Assembly: GCA_031365725.1 (NCBI GenBank)
Contig: JANLYQ010000021.1
Location: 1-64,000, forward strand
Reading direction: 5' to 3'
Source: JANLYQ01 sp031365725
GTDB taxonomy: Bacteria; Actinomycetota; Actinomycetes; JACCUZ01
Length of the DNA stretch: 64,000 nucleotides
A program made the translations under genes and the position numbers. Under the pieces are notes generated by a model. The model had not been told where the DNA came from, searched no databases, and worked only from the letters and a program-made list of their open reading frames with translations. Of the stretch, positions 55,165 through 63,322 are shown piece by piece. Positions within the stretch are counted from its first letter, which is position 1, and every line of letters begins with the position of its first letter.

Positions 55165-55165
55165 G
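55101..55165 (-). repeat. 36-base-period tandem repeat between cheR and cheW
   Basis: A 29-base sequence (starting GCCTCTCCAGCTGC on the plus strand) occurs identically at 55101-55129 and 55137-55165, separated by a 7-base spacer. Thirty-six is a multiple of three, so the frame repeats. Confidence 0.9.
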
Positions 55166-55177
55166 GGTCGCAGCCTG

Positions 55178-56617
55178 TCATGCGTGGGTCGCCTCGACGG
55201 TGCTCTCGGCAGCAGCCCGCTCGCTCGCCGCCTCGCCCAGCCGCTGGCACAGGTGGACCAGCTCAGCGAGGCCCCGGCCGTCGAGCAGCTCCTGCCGGGT
55301 GTCGTCGTCGATCAGGTGCACCGTGGCCGCTGCGGCGCGGTAGGACGCAGCAGCAGCGGAGAAGCGACCCAACCGGGCCAGTGCGCCACCGAGCAGGAAG
55401 TGCGCGTCACCGGCCGTCGGATCGAGATAGACCGCATTGCGCAGCGGGGCGACCGCGACTTGGTCCTGACCGAGGGTGGCCCGCGCGCGGCCGAGAACGA
55501 TGTACGCCGCGGCGAGCAGCGGGTCCGCACGCACCGCGGCCTCTGCACGTCCAGCCGCGCTGCGGTAGTCGCCGGTCCGCATCTGGGCCAGTGCCTCGGT
55601 CAGGGCCGTGGCCGCGCGCGACTCCGGCGAGACCGGCTGCCGGGCCGGCACCACGCGGCGGCGTCGGGCGCTCTCCGACCGACCCAGCTCGGATCGACGC
55701 GGCTCGGATCGACCGGCGGCTGACCCTCGCTGAGCTGGCTGTCGTTCGTCTGCCTGGCTCCCACTCTCGTGCGAGCGCCGGTAGACGAAAGCATCCCCCA
55801 CCGGCAGCAGAGTGAAGGCGTCGCTCACCTGCCAGAGCGTCTCAGCATGTCCGAGCAGGAGATAGCCCCCTTCGGCCAGCACGTGGTGAAACGTGCCGAC
55901 CAACCGCGACGTGGTGTCGCGGTGGAAGTAGATCGTCACGTTGCGGCATACCACGAGGTCCACCTCGCCGGGGGCGAACGGCACCGGTTCGGTGACCAGG
56001 TTGTGCCGCCGCAGCTCGACCAGCGCGCGCGCAGCATTGCCCACTCCGAGCGCACCGCCGGGGCGCGGCTCGAACCACCGGTCCCGCACGATCGTCGGCA
56101 CGCTCTCGACGCTCCGCCCGGTGTACGTCGCCCTGGCCGCAGCGCGCAGCGCCTCCGCCGACACGTCGGTGCCGATGATGCGCACCGTGTCACGGCCCAA
56201 CGCCGGCGCGAGCTCGAGCAGCAGCATGGCGAGGGTGTAGGGCTCCTCGCCGGTCGAGCAGCCGGCGCTCCAGATGGTCAACGGGCGCGCACGCCCCGCC
56301 GTACGGCGAAGCAGCTCGGGCAGCACCCGCCGACGCAGCGCCTCGATCTGTGGCGCGTTGCGGAAGAACTGCGTCTCCTGCACGGTCACCGCGTCGAGCA
56401 ACCGCTGCTGCTCGTTGTCACCGAGCCGATGATCGATGTCGGCGTGGGATGTGAGGGACCCGAGGTACGTCGGCACATCGGGCGCACCGGTCTCGCGCAG
56501 CCGGTCGGCCACGACAGCGGCCAGGCCGCCGCGGCGCCCCTCGTCAAAGGCGAGACCGGCGGTCGCACGCAGGTGCTCGCGCACGGCGTCGAAGTCGGCG
56601 TCGCTGAGCGGCCTCAT
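55178..56617 (-). CDS. cheR: CheR methyltransferase fused to a TPR domain
   Basis: A 479-residue protein. The N-terminal all-helical domain (residues 1-75) precedes the SAM domain with VQETQFFRN, WSAGCSTGEEPYTLAML, IIGTDVSAEAL, VDLVVCRNVTIYFHRDTTSRL and GYLLLGHAET. After an Arg/Ser-rich linker (about 300-350), TPR repeats occupy about residues 355-450 (ALAQMRTGDYRSAAGRAEAA, AYIVLGRARATLGQ, AHFLLGGALARLGR). It methylates chemoreceptor glutamates. TPR fusion recalls CheR used in non-flagellar or alternative systems. Confidence 0.92.
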   Translation of the reverse strand: MRPLSDADFDAVREHLRATAGLAFDEGRRGGLAAVVADRLRETGAPDVPTYLGSLTSHADIDHRLGDNEQQRLLDAVTVQETQFFRNAPQIEALRRRVLPELLRRTAGRARPLTIWSAGCSTGEEPYTLAMLLLELAPALGRDTVRIIGTDVSAEALRAAARATYTGRSVESVPTIVRDRWFEPRPGGALGVGNAARALVELRRHNLVTEPVPFAPGEVDLVVCRNVTIYFHRDTTSRLVGTFHHVLAEGGYLLLGHAETLWQVSDAFTLLPVGDAFVYRRSHESGSQADERQPAQRGSAAGRSEPRRSELGRSESARRRRVVPARQPVSPESRAATALTEALAQMRTGDYRSAAGRAEAAVRADPLLAAAYIVLGRARATLGQDQVAVAPLRNAVYLDPTAGDAHFLLGGALARLGRFSAAAASYRAAAATVHLIDDDTRQELLDGRGLAELVHLCQRLGEAASERAAAESTVEATHA

Positions 56618-56647
56618 CGCGACCCCCGCATCGCGACGACACTCTCG

Positions 56648-56677
56648 GCGGCAGCACTCATCGCGGCAGCACTCATC
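56648..56677 (-). repeat. 15-base tandem duplication across the cheB stop
   Basis: GCGGCAGCACTCATC occurs twice in a row (56648-56662, 56663-56677). The cheB TGA (56675-56673) is in one copy and an in-frame TGA recurs 15 bases on in the other. Confidence 0.92.
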
Positions 56678-57857
56678 GCAGCGCCTGCCACTGCTCGCAC
56701 ACCGCGGCCGTGATGGCACCGGCGACCGCAGGCAGGGGCAGTTCCTCGTGCACCGCGCCGAGTGCCTGCGCGGCGGCCGGCATGCCCCACACGACGCTGG
56801 TGGGTTCGTCCTGGCCGATGGTCCAGGCGCCCGCGTCGTAGAGCGCGCGCAGACCGGCGGCGCCGTCGCGACCCATACCGGTCAGCAGCACCCCGACCAC
56901 CTGACGGCCGCACGTCTCCGCCGCACTGGTGAAGGTCGCGTCGACCCCGGGCACGTGGAACTGACCCGCCGGCGGACGGCGCAGCTCGATCCGCAGTCCC
57001 GGGCGCAGGAGGGTGTTGACCCCGGCCGGGGCGATGTGCACGACCCCGGGCCGCAGCAGCTGGCCGTGCGTCGCCATCACCACCGGCAGCGGCGACAGGG
57101 TGTCCAGCCAGGTGGCGAGGGCCTCGACGAATCCGTCGGCCATGTGCTGCACGACCAGCACGGGCACCGGCAGGTCCGGCGGCAGGTCGGCGAGCAGTGT
57201 CGCGAGAGCGGGCGGCCCGCCGGTGGACGCGCCGATCACCACGACCCGCGGTCCGCCGGTGAGAGCGTGGCGATGACCCTGCGCCGGGCCGGGTGTCGCG
57301 AAGGAGGAGACGGGGGCGACCGACGAGGCAGCCGACGCACTCACGGTGGCCGTCGGGGGCTGGCCGGACATCCCGCTGGCGCGCAGCCGGTTGCGGGGGT
57401 GGGTGATGACGCGCACCCTGCTGGCGACCCGGAGGTGGCGTCGTAGGGACGTGACGTACTGCGGTGAGCTGGGCAGCGCGTCCAGCGCACCGATCACGTC
57501 CACGGCGCCTGCAGCCAGTGCGTCGCGGGAGTGTTCGGCCATCGCCCCACAGACGACGACAGGGGTGGGGCGGGTGCCCATGATGCGTTCGATCGCTTCG
57601 ATGCCGCCGCCGGCCGGGTCGAGGTCGAGCAGCACAGCGCCGGGACGGTGGGCAACGACGGCCTCTTCGGCCGCCTCGGCCGACCAGGCCTCCGCCGCCA
57701 CGACGAAACCTGGAGTCGTCAGCATGGCTCGGAGGGCCCGGGTGCGCGCCTTGGAGTCGCCGACGACCACCACGACCAGGGGGGCGGCCATGTCGCCGGG
57801 CTGGTCGGGCGGCGTCGTCGGCGTCCTCGGCTGAGCAGTCGCGCGCGCTCCGGTCAT
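56673..57857 (-). CDS. cheB: CheB methylesterase with degenerate receiver domain
   Basis: About 394 residues from ATG 57857 (57863 and 57791 are alternatives). The N-terminal receiver-like domain keeps VVVVGDSKARTRALRAML and LLDLD, but the first acidic pair is reduced to Gly-Asp and the conserved lysine region reads DVIGALD instead of containing KP. The C-terminal esterase is intact: VIGASTGGPPAL (Ser), VQHMADGF (His), LLTGMGRDGAAGL (Asp). It removes methyl groups from receptors or deamidates them. The receiver may not respond to phosphorylation normally. Divergent from mutY. Confidence 0.88.
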   Translation of the reverse strand: MTGARATAQPRTPTTPPDQPGDMAAPLVVVVVGDSKARTRALRAMLTTPGFVVAAEAWSAEAAEEAVVAHRPGAVLLDLDPAGGGIEAIERIMGTRPTPVVVCGAMAEHSRDALAAGAVDVIGALDALPSSPQYVTSLRRHLRVASRVRVITHPRNRLRASGMSGQPPTATVSASAASSVAPVSSFATPGPAQGHRHALTGGPRVVVIGASTGGPPALATLLADLPPDLPVPVLVVQHMADGFVEALATWLDTLSPLPVVMATHGQLLRPGVVHIAPAGVNTLLRPGLRIELRRPPAGQFHVPGVDATFTSAAETCGRQVVGVLLTGMGRDGAAGLRALYDAGAWTIGQDEPTSVVWGMPAAAQALGAVHEELPLPAVAGAITAAVCEQWQALR

Positions 57858-57991
57858 CGACATGAGGGCCGAGCGCCGCCTCTCGCTGATGGTGCGCGAC
57901 GGTGTGCCGCGTGCTGGTGAATGGATCGTCAACGCCGAGAGCCCACTTGAGGCGGCAGCCGGGTGCGTTGGATGTCACCATCGGTACCGAC

Positions 57992-58870
57992 ATGCCCGAC
58001 TCGCCGCTGCACGCTCCCGTCCTGACCTGGTACGCCGAGAACGCTCGCGACCTGCCCTGGCGCAGGGCGGTCGTGACGCCGTGGGCGGTCTTGGTCAGCG
58101 AGGTGATGCTGCAGCAGACGCCGGTGGCCCGGGTCGAGCCGGTCTATCTCGCCTGGCTCGCGCGGTGGCCGACACCTGCGGACCTGGCCGCGGAGGCTCC
58201 GGGTGCGGCGGTGCGGATGTGGGGTCGCCTGGGCTACCCGCGCCGGGCGCTGCGGCTGCACGCGGCGGCAGTCGAGGTGGTCGACCGCTACGGCGGCGAG
58301 CTGCCGGCCGGGCTGGCCGGGCTGCGGTCGCTCCCGGGCGTCGGCGACTACACCGCAGCAGCCGTCGCGTCTTTCGCCCACGGCGGTCGCCATCCGGTGC
58401 TCGATACCAATGTGCGCCGCGTGCTGGCGCGGGCGTCCGGCGGCGTGGCGGGGGCGGCGCCAGCGGTGACGGTCGCGGAGCGCGTCGCGGCTGACGCCCT
58501 GTTGCCCGATGAGCCTGCTGTCGCCGCGCGTTGGGCGGTTGCGGTGATGGAGCTGGGCGCGCTGGTCTGCACGTCCCGCGCGCCTCGGTGCGACGGGTGT
58601 CCCGTGCGTGAGCTCTGCGCGTGGCGGGCCGCAGGTTTCCCGGCGTACGACGGGGCGGTCCGACGACCGCAACCCTTCGCGGGCACCGACCGGCAGGTGC
58701 GCGGGTTGATCATGGCCGTCCTGAGAGCAACGGACGGGCCGGTGCCGGTCGACGCGGTCGACAGCGTCTGGGCGGAGGACGAGCAGCGCAAGCGCGCGCT
58801 CGAGTCGTTGCTGGCCGACGGCCTGGCCGTGCGGACCGGCGCGACCCTGCACCTGCCGACTTCTTCATGA
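57992..58870 (+). CDS. mutY: A/G-specific adenine glycosylase MutY
   Basis: A 292-residue protein. VSEVMLQQTPVARV (catalytic Glu), LPGVGDYTAAAVASFA (HhH), VLDTNVRRVL (catalytic Asp), and the [4Fe-4S] loop CTSRAPRCDGCPVRELC are intact. It removes A paired with 8-oxoG. Shorter than E. coli MutY because the C-terminal Nudix-like domain is reduced, as in other actinobacteria. No clear ribosome site at ATG 57992. Confidence 0.94.
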   Translation: MPDSPLHAPVLTWYAENARDLPWRRAVVTPWAVLVSEVMLQQTPVARVEPVYLAWLARWPTPADLAAEAPGAAVRMWGRLGYPRRALRLHAAAVEVVDRYGGELPAGLAGLRSLPGVGDYTAAAVASFAHGGRHPVLDTNVRRVLARASGGVAGAAPAVTVAERVAADALLPDEPAVAARWAVAVMELGALVCTSRAPRCDGCPVRELCAWRAAGFPAYDGAVRRPQPFAGTDRQVRGLIMAVLRATDGPVPVDAVDSVWAEDEQRKRALESLLADGLAVRTGATLHLPTSS

Positions 58871-58917
58871 TCGGAGCTGCCGGGAGCAATTGTCGGCGCA
58901 GATCTGCTCCGATCATG
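58866..58917. repeat. 12-base-arm inverted repeat overlapping the mutY stop
   Basis: CATGATCGGAGC (58866-58877) pairs perfectly with GCTCCGATCATG (58906-58917) across a 28-base interior. The mutY TGA (58868-58870) lies in the left arm. It may terminate mutY transcription. A second small hairpin (GCAGCCG 59038-59044, CGGCTGC 59051-59057) lies further on; nothing else is seen in 58918-59075. Confidence 0.8.
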
Positions 58918-59075
58918 GGATTCCGGAGTCAGAGCAGGAGCTCGGCCGTCCCGAAGAACCTTCGGGCCAGGTCGTCGGCTCCCATCGCCAGGACGTAGAG
59001 ACCGGTAGACACCGACCGGGCCGAGCGAGGTCACCACGCAGCCGGACGATCGGCTGCACGACTGTGGCGGGGGAT

Positions 59076-59552
59076 TCAGATGGCCGCATCGACCAACGCT
59101 GCTGACAACGCTCGCAAGGCTTGCGTCGCCATCTGCGGGTTGGTGTGCCAGTAGTACGGCAGCGCCATCACGGTCCGCCGCAGCACCCAACGCGGCCGCG
59201 CAGCCAGGACGCGTCATCGACAGCCAGCTCGGCGCGGAAGCGGTCACGACCGGAGCCGCTGAAGGAGTTCCAGGCTGGTTGCAGGTCGCCGTGCACCCCA
59301 CACCTCGGCGCCGTCCCACATCGGCGCGGCCACCGACTCGTCCCACGCACGCAGCACGTCGGCCGGGTCGAACCGGTCGGTCAGCGCAGCCAGGGTGCCA
59401 GGGGCAGGTCGGCCCACCCGGGGGAACTGGTCAGCCACCAGCCGCTGGGCGGGCGAGAGGTCGCACGGCACCTCGTCGACGTGCATCACCGCGCCAGCAT
59501 GGCGGAGGTGGCGCACCTGCCTCGACCGCATTTCGCCGCTAGGGTCTGGCAA
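59076..59552 (-). pseudogene. Decayed aminoglycoside phosphotransferase-family gene
   Basis: Three consecutive frames on the minus strand make one broken APH protein. Frame one: LSPAQRLVADQFPRV ... VLRAWDESVAAPMWDGAEVW. An extra G in GTGTGGGGTGCAC shifts to VHGDLQP, the catalytic-loop start. Then about 30 residues that normally carry the Asn and the metal-binding DFGD-type Asp are missing, and AWNSFSGSGRDRFRAEL follows directly. A one-base loss near VDDASWLRGR shifts to WVLRRTVMALPYYWHTNPQM and the end at TGA 59078-59076. The N-terminal half is absent. It cannot be active. Confidence 0.85.
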
Positions 59553-59554
59553 CT

Positions 59555-60364
59555 GTGTCCCTGATCGCCGTGAGGCCCGCCGCGGCGTTCGCGGAAGCAG
59601 GTTTCCGGCGCTGGGCCACCTACCGGCAGGCGGCGGTGGCCGGTGTGTTCGTCAACACCGTGTTCGGCGTCATCAAGCTCTCGATCCTGCTGGCGGTGGC
59701 GCGCTCGGCCGGGGGCAGTGTGGCGGGCTACGACCCCGCTGCCCTGTCGACGTACGCCTGGGTGTCGCAAGCCCTGATCGCGGTCGTGATGATCTTCACC
59801 GACACCGAGCTTGCGGACCGGGTCAGGACCGGCGACATCGCCGTCGACCTGGCGCGGCCGGTCGACCTGCAGCTGTCGTGGCTGGCGGCCGACCTCGGTC
59901 GTGCCGCGTGGTCGCTGATCAGCCGCGGCATCGTGCCGATCGCGTTCGGGGCGGCGTTCTTCGGCTTCCACGTGCCCAGCGACCCGACCTCGATCGCGCT
60001 GCTGGTGCCGTCGGTCGTGTTGGCTGTGGTGGTGTCCTTCGCCCTGCGGTTCATGCTCAACCTCACGGCGTTCTGGCTCACCGAGGTGCGCGGCATCGTG
60101 CTGCTCTACGTGTTCTGCTCAGGTCTGCTGGCCGGGCACCTGATCCCGACCCAGCTCTTCCCCGGCTGGCTCCACACGCTGGCCTACGCCACCCCGTTCC
60201 CCGCGATCGTGCAGACCCCGATCGACCTGACGACGGGTCTTGCGACCGGCACGCAGGCAGCTGCGCTCGTCGCGGCCCAGGTCGCGTGGGCGATCGGGCT
60301 GCTGGCCATGGGTCGCGTCGTCCTCGCCCGCGCCACCCGGCGACTGGTGGTGCAGGGTGGCTGA
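59555..60364 (+). CDS. ABC-2-family permease (COG4587 type)
   Basis: A 269-residue protein from GTG 59555 with six membrane helices. RWATYRQAAVAGVFVNTVFG and DTELADRVRTGDIAVDLARP are typical of the paired permeases that go with COG4586 ATPases. The next permease overlaps it by 8 bases. Substrate unknown. Confidence 0.88.
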   Translation: MSLIAVRPAAAFAEAGFRRWATYRQAAVAGVFVNTVFGVIKLSILLAVARSAGGSVAGYDPAALSTYAWVSQALIAVVMIFTDTELADRVRTGDIAVDLARPVDLQLSWLAADLGRAAWSLISRGIVPIAFGAAFFGFHVPSDPTSIALLVPSVVLAVVVSFALRFMLNLTAFWLTEVRGIVLLYVFCSGLLAGHLIPTQLFPGWLHTLAYATPFPAIVQTPIDLTTGLATGTQAAALVAAQVAWAIGLLAMGRVVLARATRRLVVQGG

Positions 60365-61169
60365 GGTCACGAGCACGTCCGCGGCCTACCTGGCGCTGGT
60401 CCGGTCTCGAGTGAGCGCGCAGGCGTCCTACCGCACGTCATTCGCGATCGAGCTCGCCTCGCAGGTGCTGCTCATCGTGGTGGAGTTCGCCGAGGTCTAC
60501 GTCGTGTTCCACCAGGTGCGCAGTCTCGGCGGTTTCGACTTCGCCGAGGTCGCGCTGCTCTACGGCCTGTCGGTGTCGGCGTTCGGACTCGCCGACCTCG
60601 CCGTCGGTCACGTCGACCGGTTGCCGTTCTACCTACGCACCGGCAGCTTCGACGCGTTCATGTTGCGACCGCTGTCGGCCCTCGGCCAGCTGGTCACCAG
60701 CGACTTCGCCCTCCGCCGGCTCGGTCGGGTGCTGACCGGTGTCGTCGTGCTGGTCATCGCGGTGGTCGCCGCGCACGTCACCATGACCCCCGCGCACCTG
60801 CTGCTGCTGGTCACGACCCCGATCGCCGGGGCGGTCATCTTCGGCTCGGTGTTCATCGCCACGGCCACCATCGGCTTCCACGTCACCGAAGGCATGGAGT
60901 TTGCCAACGCGTTCACCTACGGCGGCAGCTATCTCTCCTCCTTCCCGTTCACCGTGTTCGGCCGCGTGATCCGACGGCTCTTCACCTTCCTCGTACCCGT
61001 GGCCTTCGTCGCCTACCTGCCGGCCCTCGCCATCCTCGACCGACGCGACCCGCTCGGCCTGCCGACCTGGCTCTCGTGGTGCGGACTACCCGTGTCGTTG
61101 ATCGCCGTCGCAGCCGCGATCGCGCTGTGGCGCAACGGACTTCGGCACTATGTGGGGGCAGGTTCGTGA
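60357..61169 (+). CDS. ABC-2-family permease, second subunit (COG3694 type)
   Basis: About 270 residues from GTG 60357. SYRTSFAIELASQVLLIVVE, DRLPFYLRTGSFDAFMLRPL and six helices match the partner subunit. Its TGA overlaps the ATPase GTG (GTGA at 61166-61169), giving tight coupling. Expected to form a heterodimeric channel with the previous gene product. Confidence 0.88.
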   Translation: MAEVTSTSAAYLALVRSRVSAQASYRTSFAIELASQVLLIVVEFAEVYVVFHQVRSLGGFDFAEVALLYGLSVSAFGLADLAVGHVDRLPFYLRTGSFDAFMLRPLSALGQLVTSDFALRRLGRVLTGVVVLVIAVVAAHVTMTPAHLLLLVTTPIAGAVIFGSVFIATATIGFHVTEGMEFANAFTYGGSYLSSFPFTVFGRVIRRLFTFLVPVAFVAYLPALAILDRRDPLGLPTWLSWCGLPVSLIAVAAAIALWRNGLRHYVGAGS

Positions 61170-62149
61170 GCAAGACTGTGCCGGTCGCCGAGGGGGTCAT
61201 CGACGTCCAGGAGCTGCGTCGCGAATTCGTCGTACGCCGCAACGCAGGCCGCCTGCGCCGCACCCGCGACGTGGTGGCCGCGGTGGACGGCGTGACGTTC
61301 AGAGTGACCGCCGGGGAGTGCGTGGGCTACATCGGTGCCAACGGGGCCGGCAAGTCGACCACCATCAAGATGCTCACCGGCATCCTCGTGCCGACGGGCG
61401 GCACCGTGCGGGTCTGCGGGCTGGAGCCGGTGCGTGAACGCACCTCTCTCGCGCGGCGGATCGGTGTCGTCTTCGGCCAGCGGAGCCAGCTGTGGTGGGA
61501 CCTGCCGCTGCGCGAGTCGTTCCGTCTCCTCGGCGCGATCCACCGGCTGCCGGACTCGAGGTGGCAGCCGCGGCTGGCCGAGTGCGTCGAGCTGCTCGAG
61601 ATGGGGCCGGTCCTCGACACCCCGGTGCGCCAGCTCTCCCTCGGTCAACGGATGCGTGGAGAGGTGAGCGCCGCCCTGCTGCACTCCCCCGAGCTGCTGG
61701 TGCTCGACGAGCCGACCATCGGCCTCGACCTGCTCAGCAAGGAGCGGCTGCGGGCCTTCCTGGTGCGCGAGCGGGCCGAGCGCGGCACCACGATCCTGCT
61801 CACCACCCACGACCTGCCCGACATCGAGCGCCTGTGCGACCGCATCCTGGTGGTCGACGCGGGTCGGGTCGCCTTCGACGGCACGCTGCCCGGGCTGGTG
61901 TCTCGGGTGGGCGCCCAGCGGGTGCTGGTCGTCGAGCTGACCGAGCCCGGGCCTGCGCTGACCGGCGTACCCGGCACGACCGTGACAGCGGTCGAGGCCG
62001 ACGGGCTGCGCCAGCACCTGTCCTTCCGCGCCGAGGAGACCACGGCAGCAGCGGTGATCGCCGCAGTGTCGGCGCGGGTCGAGCTGCGCGACCTCATGGT
62101 GCGCGAGCCGGACATCGAAGACGTCGTCCGCCGCCTCTACCTCGGCTGA
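61166..62149 (+). CDS. ABC exporter ATPase (COG4586 type)
   Basis: A 327-residue ATPase. Walker A GANGAGKST, the unusual Q-loop VVFGQRSQLWWDLPLRES, signature LSLGQRMRGE (S-L-G-Q instead of S-G-G-Q, normal for this subfamily), Walker B LLVLDEPTIGLD, and TTHDLPDIERLCDR. It powers the two permeases encoded just before. Cargo unknown. Confidence 0.92.
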   Translation: MSKTVPVAEGVIDVQELRREFVVRRNAGRLRRTRDVVAAVDGVTFRVTAGECVGYIGANGAGKSTTIKMLTGILVPTGGTVRVCGLEPVRERTSLARRIGVVFGQRSQLWWDLPLRESFRLLGAIHRLPDSRWQPRLAECVELLEMGPVLDTPVRQLSLGQRMRGEVSAALLHSPELLVLDEPTIGLDLLSKERLRAFLVRERAERGTTILLTTHDLPDIERLCDRILVVDAGRVAFDGTLPGLVSRVGAQRVLVVELTEPGPALTGVPGTTVTAVEADGLRQHLSFRAEETTAAAVIAAVSARVELRDLMVREPDIEDVVRRLYLG

Positions 62150-62171
62150 GCGGCGGTCGGCGGGAGCGGCC

Positions 62172-63257
62172 TCAGCAGATACGGGGCAACGGGTCACCCA
62201 CCAGCATGTCGATGAGCCGGTGGCCGCCGAACCCCGTGCGGCCAAGCACCCGACCGGGCGGCTCCTCCCGCACCTCGCCGACGATGGCGGCATCGGCGCC
62301 CGCGGGCAGCGCACGCAGAGCAGCCAGCGCCCGGTCGGCGTGCTCCGGAGCGACGAAGACGACCATCGCGCCTTCGTTGGCGACATACAGCGGGTCGATG
62401 CCGAGGATCTCCCCGGCTCCGGCGACGGCGGGCCGCACGGGCACCCGCGACTCTTCGAGCACGATGCCCACCTCCGCGGCGAGCGCGATCTCGTTGAGCA
62501 CCGTGGCCACCCCACCACGCGTGGCGTCGCGCATGCAGTGCAGACCCTCACCACACTCGGCGATCAACGCCGCGACCAGGTCCCACAGCGGCCGGGTGTC
62601 ACTGCGCACGTCAGCCTCGATGTCGAGGTCCCCGCGAGCCAGCATGATGGCGATGCCGTGGTCGCCGATGCTGCCCGAGACCAGCACCTTGTCACCGGGG
62701 CGCACCTGGGTGGGAGCAAGCACGAGGTCGTGCTCGACCAGACCGATCCCGGTGGTGACCACGTACATCGTGTCGCACTTGCCGCGCTCGACGACCTTCG
62801 TGTCACCTGCGACCACGTCGACACCGGCGCGCTGCGCGGCGCCTGCGATCGCGGCGACCTCGGCCTCGAGCACCTCGCGTTCGACGCCCTCCTCGAGAAC
62901 CAGGGCCAAGGACAGGGCGACCGGCCGGGCCCCCGACACGGCAAGATCGTTGACCGTGCCGTTGACCGCGAGCTCACCGATCGAGCCACCCGGAAAGCGG
63001 ATCGGTCGCACGACGAACGCGTCGGTCGTCAGGGCAAGCCGAGCTCCGCCGACGGTGATGAGCCCCGCGTCGGAGAGCTGTTCGAGCGCTGGGTTGGCGA
63101 GCAGCGGCACGATCAGACCCTCGACCAACGACCTGCTCGCTTTGCCGCCCGCTCCGTGGGCCATCGTGACGCGCTCGTCGCGGAAGCGCTGAGGTCGGCG
63201 GCGCATCGCCTCGATGCGGTCACCGACCATGTCCTCCGTGGTCGGGTGGCTGGTCAT
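62172..63257 (-). CDS. hypE: Hydrogenase maturation factor HypE
   Basis: A 361-residue ATP-binding (AIRS/PurM-like) protein. MAHGAGGKASRSLVEGL at the start, GELAVNGTVNDLAVSGARP, MRDATRGGVATVLNEIA, and the obligatory C-terminal PRIC are present. HypE carries a thiocyanate on this last cysteine and donates cyanide to the Fe centre of [NiFe]-hydrogenases with HypC/HypD. ATG 63257 is chosen; an upstream frame to 63371 runs through a tandem repeat and into hypD. Confidence 0.96.
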   Translation of the reverse strand: MTSHPTTEDMVGDRIEAMRRRPQRFRDERVTMAHGAGGKASRSLVEGLIVPLLANPALEQLSDAGLITVGGARLALTTDAFVVRPIRFPGGSIGELAVNGTVNDLAVSGARPVALSLALVLEEGVEREVLEAEVAAIAGAAQRAGVDVVAGDTKVVERGKCDTMYVVTTGIGLVEHDLVLAPTQVRPGDKVLVSGSIGDHGIAIMLARGDLDIEADVRSDTRPLWDLVAALIAECGEGLHCMRDATRGGVATVLNEIALAAEVGIVLEESRVPVRPAVAGAGEILGIDPLYVANEGAMVVFVAPEHADRALAALRALPAGADAAIVGEVREEPPGRVLGRTGFGGHRLIDMLVGDPLPRIC

Positions 63258-63268
63258 GCCGGAACCCT

Positions 63269-63322
63269 GGTCACTGAAGTATCCAGAATCACTGAAGAAC
63301 CCGGGATCACTGAAGTACCTCG
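63269..63322 (-). repeat. Three 18-base repeats giving in-frame triple stop at the hypD end
   Basis: TCACTGAAG-type 18-base units occur at 63269, 63287 and 63305. The hypD TGA (63309-63307) lies in one. The period is 18, so the frame after it reads VLQ-stop, VLQ-stop, ILQ-stop: the stop is repeated twice more in the same frame. Confidence 0.9.
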
